Shown: positions 58,988 through 64,000 of the stretch, one piece after another
Position numbering within the stretch: the first letter of the stretch is position 1
Layout of the letters: every line of letters begins with the position of its first letter
Origin: Nevskia sp964451925
GTDB lineage: Bacteria; Pseudomonadota; Gammaproteobacteria; Nevskiales; Nevskiaceae
Length of the DNA stretch: 64,000 nucleotides
Direction of reading: 5' to 3'
Assembly: GCA_964451925.1 (NCBI GenBank)
Contig: CAYVKA010000002.1
Location: 62,001-126,000 of the forward strand
The notes under the pieces: model-generated
The model's database searches: none
What the model was told of the DNA's origin: nothing
What the model saw: only the letters and a program-made list of their open reading frames with translations
Program-made: the position numbers and the translations under genes

Positions 58988-59647
58988 TTACTTCGTTGTT
59001 GCACGTCCGAGACGTTCGAATCGATAGGCCAGTTCGGGACCGTCATCGCCCTGGTAGGCAAGCTGGCCGACGAGCAATGCGAACGGTTCGATATAGCGTG
59101 CGGTCCACAGTGGTCCGGCATCTATGGGGTCGAAGCCGGCGTCCCGGATCATCGTGGCGGCGATCTTCTTGCCTGGTGGGTCGTCGCCGCAGTAGACAAG
59201 ACTCGGTCGCCGGCTGGTCCTCAGGCTGCCCTCGTAAACATCGAGAAGAACCTCGCTGGGTATTGTGTTGAACGCGCAGACGACCCTGGCATTGGGAAGC
59301 TTGCCGCCGAGTACTTCCGCGCCGGATGTCGTCTGGCCAAAAAGGAGCGCTGTGTTCCCGGCATTCATCGGCAGCGAGCAGGAGACGACCAGCTTGCCCG
59401 TCAGGTCCCCGGCCTGTTGCAGCACGTCGTCGATCCGGGACCAGTGCACCGCCAGCAGCAACGCGTCGGCGTCCTGAGCCGCTTCCCGCGGGGTGCCGGC
59501 TCTTGACGTGCCACCGACCTCCCGCGCCAGCTGCTTGAGTTTCTGCCTGCTCCTGGAATAGCTGAAGATCACCTCATGCCCGCAGCGCGTGAAGATCGTT
59601 CCGAGCTTTCCGCCCATCAAGCCTGACCCCAGGATGCCGATGCGCAC
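58988..59647 (-). CDS. NAD(P)-binding oxidoreductase, F420-reductase-like
   Basis: A 219-residue Rossmann-fold protein of the coenzyme F420-dependent NADP oxidoreductase family. The dinucleotide motif GILGSGLMGGKLG is at the N-terminus, followed by HEVIFSYSRS, LLLAVHWSRIDDVL and later VVCAFNTIPSEVL and VYCGDDPPGKK, all typical. In bacteria without F420 such proteins usually use NADP with another partner. The specific substrate is unknown. Confidence 0.85.
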   Translation of the reverse strand: MRIGILGSGLMGGKLGTIFTRCGHEVIFSYSRSRQKLKQLAREVGGTSRAGTPREAAQDADALLLAVHWSRIDDVLQQAGDLTGKLVVSCSLPMNAGNTALLFGQTTSGAEVLGGKLPNARVVCAFNTIPSEVLLDVYEGSLRTSRRPSLVYCGDDPPGKKIAATMIRDAGFDPIDAGPLWTARYIEPFALLVGQLAYQGDDGPELAYRFERLGRATTK

Positions 59648-59924
59648 GTACGCTCCTGATCAACCGTCGCCCCGGCGCTGCAGCGGCTCCGGAAGAGCCT
59701 GCCGCCGGACTTGCGAGATCAATTCCTCGACCTCATCCACGTTGCCAAACGCCTGTGCCTCGCCGAAAATGCGATCTTGCCTGGGCTTGGAAGGCCCGCC
59801 GTGACACCACACGTTTCGACAGCCTGGACACGATAGCCCGTGCAAGGCTGTTTGATTAGCCGGCAAGCGTTGCATGGACCTATGAATTGGACTCATGAAC
59901 AAGCCCAGGCGCATATTGGCTGCC
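59648..59924. other. Gap between the oxidoreductase and the LysR gene
   Basis: 277 bp. A minus-strand frame (59660-59914) ends in NVDEVEELISQVRRQALPEP, which looks like a fragment of a longer coding sequence, but it has no supported start or family. The promoter of the oxidoreductase gene should be near 59650-59700. Confidence 0.35.
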
Positions 59925-60821
59925 TCAACGCTTGTAGCGCAACGCCTCCATCAGCAGCGCAAATGCCGGCGAATGATGCCGGCGGCTGGGGTAATACAGG
60001 TGGTAGCCGGGAAACGGCGGACACCAATCCTCCAGCACGCGCAGCAGGCGGCCCTTGGCGATATCGGCCTGCACGACGTCTTCCGGAAGAAAGGCCAGGC
60101 CAAGACCGGCCAGGGCCGCCTCAACGCGCAGCTTGATATTGTTGAACACCAGCTGGCCGTCGACGCGTACGTGCAATTCGCGGTGGTTCTTTTCCAGTTC
60201 CCAGGGATACAGGCCGCCGTAGGTCGGCAATCGCAGGTTGATGCAGTTGTGCGCGGTCAGGTCCTGGGGTTTCCTGGGCGGGGGGCGCTTCTTGAAATAC
60301 ACGGGCGCGCCGACGACTGCCATCCGCATGTCCGGTCCGATGCGCACGGCGATCATGTCCAGGGCCACCTGCTCGCCCAGGCGTACTCCGGCGTCATAGC
60401 GTTCAGCCACGATGTTGGTCAGGCCGTAGTCCACGATCACTTCGACCTTGATGTCCGGGTATTGCGGAAGGAAGTTCTCCAGGGCCGGCCACAGCACCGT
60501 ATAGGCTGGATGCTCGCCGGCAGTGATGCGAATGGTGCCCGCGGGCTTTTGGCGTAGCTCGCTCAGCGCCGCCAGTTCCGCCTCGATCTCCTCGAAATGG
60601 GGCCCCAGGCGCTGCAACAGGCGCTCGCCCGCCTCGGTTGCCGAGACACTGCGCGTGCTCCTCGTCAGCAGCCGCAGTCCCAGGCGCGCTTCCAAGCCCC
60701 GCACCGTATGACTCAGGGCTGACTGGGAGACGCCAAGTTTGGCTGCCGCCTTGGTGAAGCTGCGTTCGCGCGCGACCGCGAAGAAGGCCAGCAGATCGTC
60801 AAAACGAGGGCGCCGATTCAT
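59925..60821 (-). CDS. LysR family transcriptional regulator
   Basis: A 298-residue LysR-type regulator. The N-terminal winged HTH is at about 5-64 (FFAVARERSFTKAAAKLGVSQSALSHTVRGLE) and the periplasmic-binding-like effector domain at about 90-295. It resembles the CrgA/AaeR-like group that often controls a divergent oxidoreductase gene. It diverges from the SDR gene with a 130-bp gap, so that gene is its likely target. Confidence 0.92.
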   Translation of the reverse strand: MNRRPRFDDLLAFFAVARERSFTKAAAKLGVSQSALSHTVRGLEARLGLRLLTRSTRSVSATEAGERLLQRLGPHFEEIEAELAALSELRQKPAGTIRITAGEHPAYTVLWPALENFLPQYPDIKVEVIVDYGLTNIVAERYDAGVRLGEQVALDMIAVRIGPDMRMAVVGAPVYFKKRPPPRKPQDLTAHNCINLRLPTYGGLYPWELEKNHRELHVRVDGQLVFNNIKLRVEAALAGLGLAFLPEDVVQADIAKGRLLRVLEDWCPPFPGYHLYYPSRRHHSPAFALLMEALRYKR

Positions 60822-60951
60822 GAAATATGCTCATAGGATCATGCGAAGTCTGCCGTCTAATCAATGGGTGCCGCGCTCCTTATCATAGACACGTCGCGAT
60901 CGAAACGCGGCAGCAGGTGATGTCGGCTTTACATCACAGGAGAATTGTCCC

Positions 60952-61779
60952 ATGAGCAGTGTGATAGTCGTTGTCGGGGCCGGATCAATCGGTCAAGCGA
61001 TCGCTCGGCGCGTTAGCGTAGGCAAACAGGTTATTCTGGCCGATCTGCGCAAGGAACATGCCGATGCTGCGGCCGATGTGCTGAGTAATGCGGGATACGA
61101 GGTCACGACGACAACGGTGGATGTCTCCTCTCGCCAGTCGGTTCATGCGCTCGTAGAAGCGGCCACAGCCCTTGGCGATGTTACCGGGGTCATCCATGCT
61201 GCCGGCGTGTCTCCCTCGCAAGCGTCCCCGGCGACGATTCTCGCGGTCGATTTGTATGGCACGGCCTTGGTGCTTGAGGAGTTCGGCAATGTCATTGCCA
61301 GAGGGGGTTCCGGCATTGTTATCGCGTCGCAGTCCGGCCATCGCCTGGGTGCGCTCACGGCGGAGCAGAACATGGCCTTGGCGACAACCCCCGCCGACCA
61401 GTTGCTGGCTCTCCCGATGCTCCAGCCTGACCAGGTGAAAGACTCTCTTCACGCCTACCAGATCTCCAAGCGCGGCAATTCGCTGCGGGTGATGGCCGAG
61501 GCGGTGCGATGGGGGCGGCGTGGCGCGCGCGTGAACACCATTAGCCCTGGGATCATCTTTACCCCGCTCGCCAAGGACGAATTGACAGGCCCCCGTGGTG
61601 CCGGGTATCGACGCATGATCGAGCTGAGCCCGGTCGGTCGCGGCGGCACTCCGGATGAAGTCGGAAGCGTTGGAGCGCTCCTCATGGGGCCGGACGGCGC
61701 GTTCATCACCGGCAGCGACTTCCTCATGGACGGCGGAGTGACCGCCGCCTATTGGTTCGGTGAACTTGCACCGCAGTAA
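60952..61779 (+). CDS. Short-chain dehydrogenase/reductase
   Basis: A 275-residue SDR. The cofactor motif is VVGAGSIGQAIA near 6-17, the structural motif is AAGVS, and the catalytic Tyr-x3-Lys is YQISK (near 168-172) with Ser in ASQSGHR. NTISPGII and the C-terminal GSDFLMDGGV are typical. It contains a family-specific insert (EQNMALATTPADQLLALPML). A GGAG ribosome site precedes the ATG. The substrate is unknown; the LysR protein is its probable regulator. Confidence 0.92.
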   Translation: MSSVIVVVGAGSIGQAIARRVSVGKQVILADLRKEHADAAADVLSNAGYEVTTTTVDVSSRQSVHALVEAATALGDVTGVIHAAGVSPSQASPATILAVDLYGTALVLEEFGNVIARGGSGIVIASQSGHRLGALTAEQNMALATTPADQLLALPMLQPDQVKDSLHAYQISKRGNSLRVMAEAVRWGRRGARVNTISPGIIFTPLAKDELTGPRGAGYRRMIELSPVGRGGTPDEVGSVGALLMGPDGAFITGSDFLMDGGVTAAYWFGELAPQ

Positions 61780-61869
61780 CTGAATGTTGGGTGAGTCTTC
61801 GAGCAGTGCCAATCCCTCCAAAGTTCACCGACGCGACAGCCCGGCCTGCACCAAAGTGGAGAATCAACG

Positions 61870-63816
61870 ATGCCGCCATTGAGTACACACATGGGAAGAG
61901 CCCGGGAGTCGATCGCCGCTGTTCTCACCGGCAAAGCTGCAGCGTCTTTGCTTGCTTGCGTCATTGGGGTAGGCGTGATGTGGGGGGCACGCCTAGCGTT
62001 GGCTGACGAGACAACAGGGACCAAGTCGCCTGAAGCTGCGCCCTTTCCTGGCGGCAAGTGGCAGCCTGGACCAGCCCAATACGGATCGACCATCGTTGAA
62101 GACGTCCCCGTGACGATGGACGACGGCATCGTCCTGCGGGCCAGCATTGCCTATCCAACCGATCCGGCGACGGGGCGCCGTGCCGAAGGAAGGTTTCCGG
62201 TCGTCATCGAACACACCCCCTACGTCAAGCTCGGCCAGCCCGTCGTCCCCAACACCTATCTGACCGAACACGGCTACATTTACGTGGTCGCGAGAGCACG
62301 CGGAACTGGTGCGTCCGGGGGCGAGGTTGCCTTCTTCTCACAGCGCGATGGCCTGGACGGCAAAGACTTAGTCGATTGGGCAGCGCATCGGCTTGACGGC
62401 TCCGACGGCAGAATCGCGCTGTTAGGGTGCTCATACCCCGGCGGCCTCGCATTGAATACCGCGGCGCGCCTCGGTCCGGACTCGCCCGTCAAAGCGATCG
62501 TGGCCGCCTGTGTCGGTCTGGGCCAGTTGAATCGCGAATCCCTCATGAATTCCGGCCTGATGACGACCGGCTTCTGGAACTACACGGTGTATGGGCTTAA
62601 ATTTTGGGGCGATACGCCAGCGGGTCATCGCTTTGTCGACAGGTTCAGGCGCGAGATCTTGGCGGGCGGCGACATGGCCTACGATCGCACCTTCTGGCGC
62701 AAGCGCACTCCCGTTGACTCGGCGGCCGAAATTCAGCGATCCGGAATTCCGGTGCTGCTTTGGACCGGTTGGCGCGACATCGTCGAGGTCGGCGCGCTCC
62801 GCGCTTACACAGGGCTGCAGAATGCTTATGCCCAGCGGCCGGTCAGCGATTCCATGGCGGCCGACCAACCCGTCACGCCGCGTTACCAGATCATCGTCGG
62901 CGACTGGGAACACGCGTCCGGCCTCGATGCGGGGGTGTATCTGGAATGGCTGGAGACCTGGCTCAAGGGAGTCGACACCGGCCTCCAAAACACCCGGGCG
63001 CCGATGCACGTTTACGAGGCAGGAAGCGGACGCTGGGTCAATCTAGCACGCTTTCCACCGGTGGCCGATTACACTACTTGGCGCTTGGGCTTGGCTGGCG
63101 TATTGTTATCCGCCCCAGCTGCCGGGGGAGGCAAGGATACGCTCGTTTGGGGCGACCCAGCGCAGCCCGAATCGAAACTGGTCTACACGACTCCGCCTCT
63201 CGCTGATGGCGCGACGCTCGCCGGGCCTATATCGGCAACGATCTATGCTAGTTCCAGCAATACCAATCTCGTCCTGCTCGCTCATCTCTATGACGTAGCG
63301 CCGGACGGGAGCGTTACCCGGATATCCAACGGCGCTCTCGTCGGCAGTCTGCGCGCCCTGGACAAGGCCAAGTCGTGGCACGATCGCAAGGGAACCATTA
63401 TTTGGCCCTGGCCAAAACTAGAGCGCGATGATTATCTGCGGCCCGGGCGACCCTATCGCTTGGATGTAGCACTGCGGCCGAGGCAGTGGGGGCTGAGCCC
63501 AGGACACCGACTCCGACTTGAGCTGACGACGCAAAGCCCACGCGACGTCTGCCCCATCGCAGGAGTGCCGCCGAGGAACGAGCCGGACCCTTGCGGCCTT
63601 ACCGCTCCCCAGGAGCGGAGCGTTCCAGGGGGCACCTACACGATCTTGTACGGGGCGAAATGGCCGTCGGCAATCAACCTTCCGCAACTTCCGTTCAATG
63701 CGTTTCCGGCTGTAGCCGACGGCAACACGGCAACAGGGTGGAACGAGCACGATCGTTACGTCGAACCGGGCAAGTTCAGCCTTCCCACTGACTGGGAGAG
63801 TACAGTCGGGCAGTAG
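61870..63816 (+). CDS. CocE/NonD family serine hydrolase (X-Pro dipeptidyl-peptidase type)
   Basis: A 648-residue exported hydrolase of the S15/CocE family. An N-terminal signal or anchor segment (about 20-45, ending RLALADE) precedes the alpha/beta hydrolase domain with motifs MDDGIVLRASIAYP, ARGTGASGGE and the nucleophile in LGCSYPGG (Ser near 187). The probable Asp lies in WTGWRDIVE and the His in GDWEHASG. The C-terminal third is the jelly-roll domain (DYLRPGRPYRLDVALRPRQW). Substrates of relatives include esters and acyl-amides. Confidence 0.9.
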   Translation: MPPLSTHMGRARESIAAVLTGKAAASLLACVIGVGVMWGARLALADETTGTKSPEAAPFPGGKWQPGPAQYGSTIVEDVPVTMDDGIVLRASIAYPTDPATGRRAEGRFPVVIEHTPYVKLGQPVVPNTYLTEHGYIYVVARARGTGASGGEVAFFSQRDGLDGKDLVDWAAHRLDGSDGRIALLGCSYPGGLALNTAARLGPDSPVKAIVAACVGLGQLNRESLMNSGLMTTGFWNYTVYGLKFWGDTPAGHRFVDRFRREILAGGDMAYDRTFWRKRTPVDSAAEIQRSGIPVLLWTGWRDIVEVGALRAYTGLQNAYAQRPVSDSMAADQPVTPRYQIIVGDWEHASGLDAGVYLEWLETWLKGVDTGLQNTRAPMHVYEAGSGRWVNLARFPPVADYTTWRLGLAGVLLSAPAAGGGKDTLVWGDPAQPESKLVYTTPPLADGATLAGPISATIYASSSNTNLVLLAHLYDVAPDGSVTRISNGALVGSLRALDKAKSWHDRKGTIIWPWPKLERDDYLRPGRPYRLDVALRPRQWGLSPGHRLRLELTTQSPRDVCPIAGVPPRNEPDPCGLTAPQERSVPGGTYTILYGAKWPSAINLPQLPFNAFPAVADGNTATGWNEHDRYVEPGKFSLPTDWESTVGQ

Positions 63817-64000
63817 AGCCCAGATGCGCCAGGTCAGCCCTAGAGACCCACGCTGACTTTTTGCTGCCGCGGCACGCACTTCCGGCAGGCCGGGCGCTGA
63901 TCAATACGGGCTTGCTGCTTCGGTCCACAGCCTGGGTCCGGAATGAAGGCGGTCGGCTAGATGGCTTCGCGAGCTGAAATCGAGCGCTTAGACCATGTCT
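63817..64000. other. Right end of window, non-coding
   Basis: 184 bp after the hydrolase stop. No gene, hairpin with T-run or regulatory box recognised. Confidence 0.5.

Noticed and set aside
59660..59914. An 84-codon minus-strand ORF upstream of the NADP oxidoreductase
   Set aside because: No ribosome site, no family, mixed composition; only the last part looks coding and may be a fragment.

Overview
The window is GC-rich chromosomal DNA from a proteobacterium. A gammaproteobacterium of the Nevskiales/Chromatiales kind fits best, judging from the ANR/FNR-type regulation, the cbb3 oxidase cluster, the acnD-prpF pair, OmpW and tandem universal stress proteins. The genus cannot be fixed from the sequence alone. 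I saw no rRNA, tRNA or CRISPR array.

Positions 1-41235 look like one large low-oxygen region. Thirteen good palindromes of the FNR/ANR type (TTGAT-N4-ATCAA, up to one mismatch) and one weaker one precede most transcription units. The window also encodes a likely reader of these sites, a Crp/Fnr protein with N-terminal cysteines (15938-16678). Units preceded by a box are: an Lpp-like lipoprotein; three universal stress proteins; an operon for a beta-CASP RNase, an AMP/thymidine phosphorylase, PRPP synthetase, acetate kinase and phosphoketolase; a DUF2892/DUF2061/MgtC-DUF4010 membrane operon; a fatty acid desaturase; a wax ester synthase diverging from a short adenylate kinase; a DksA-like protein; the cbb3 oxidase ccoNOQP; OmpW; and a FixL/FixJ-like two-component pair. 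A second FixL-like kinase with a receiver-only partner lies at 16848-18874. The common theme is life at low oxygen: high-affinity respiration, oxygen-independent haem synthesis, copper loading of the oxidase, substrate-level ATP from pentoses and nucleosides, lipid or wax storage, and stress survival.

Positions 39034-47993 hold a lipoprotein with a very long Ser/Gly linker, the propionate-pathway genes prpF and acnD, a TetR regulator divergent from an alpha/beta hydrolase, and a Sel1-repeat gene of lower GC.

Positions about 48000-58985 are an accessory island. It has a decayed left part with tandem 18-bp repeats and a frameshifted ORF. Next come an XRE regulator and a compact Tn7-like transposition operon in the order tniQ-tnsA-tnsB-tnsC (50110-55218). 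After that are a candidate small RNA, a second XRE regulator, and a cargo-like set of small unknown genes. The cargo includes a duplicated module with one decayed copy, a tandem pair of paralogues, and a broken metallophosphoesterase. The transposon ends were not identified.

Positions 58988-63816 return to ordinary genes: an NADP-dependent oxidoreductase, a LysR regulator divergent from a short-chain dehydrogenase, and a secreted CocE/NonD-type hydrolase.
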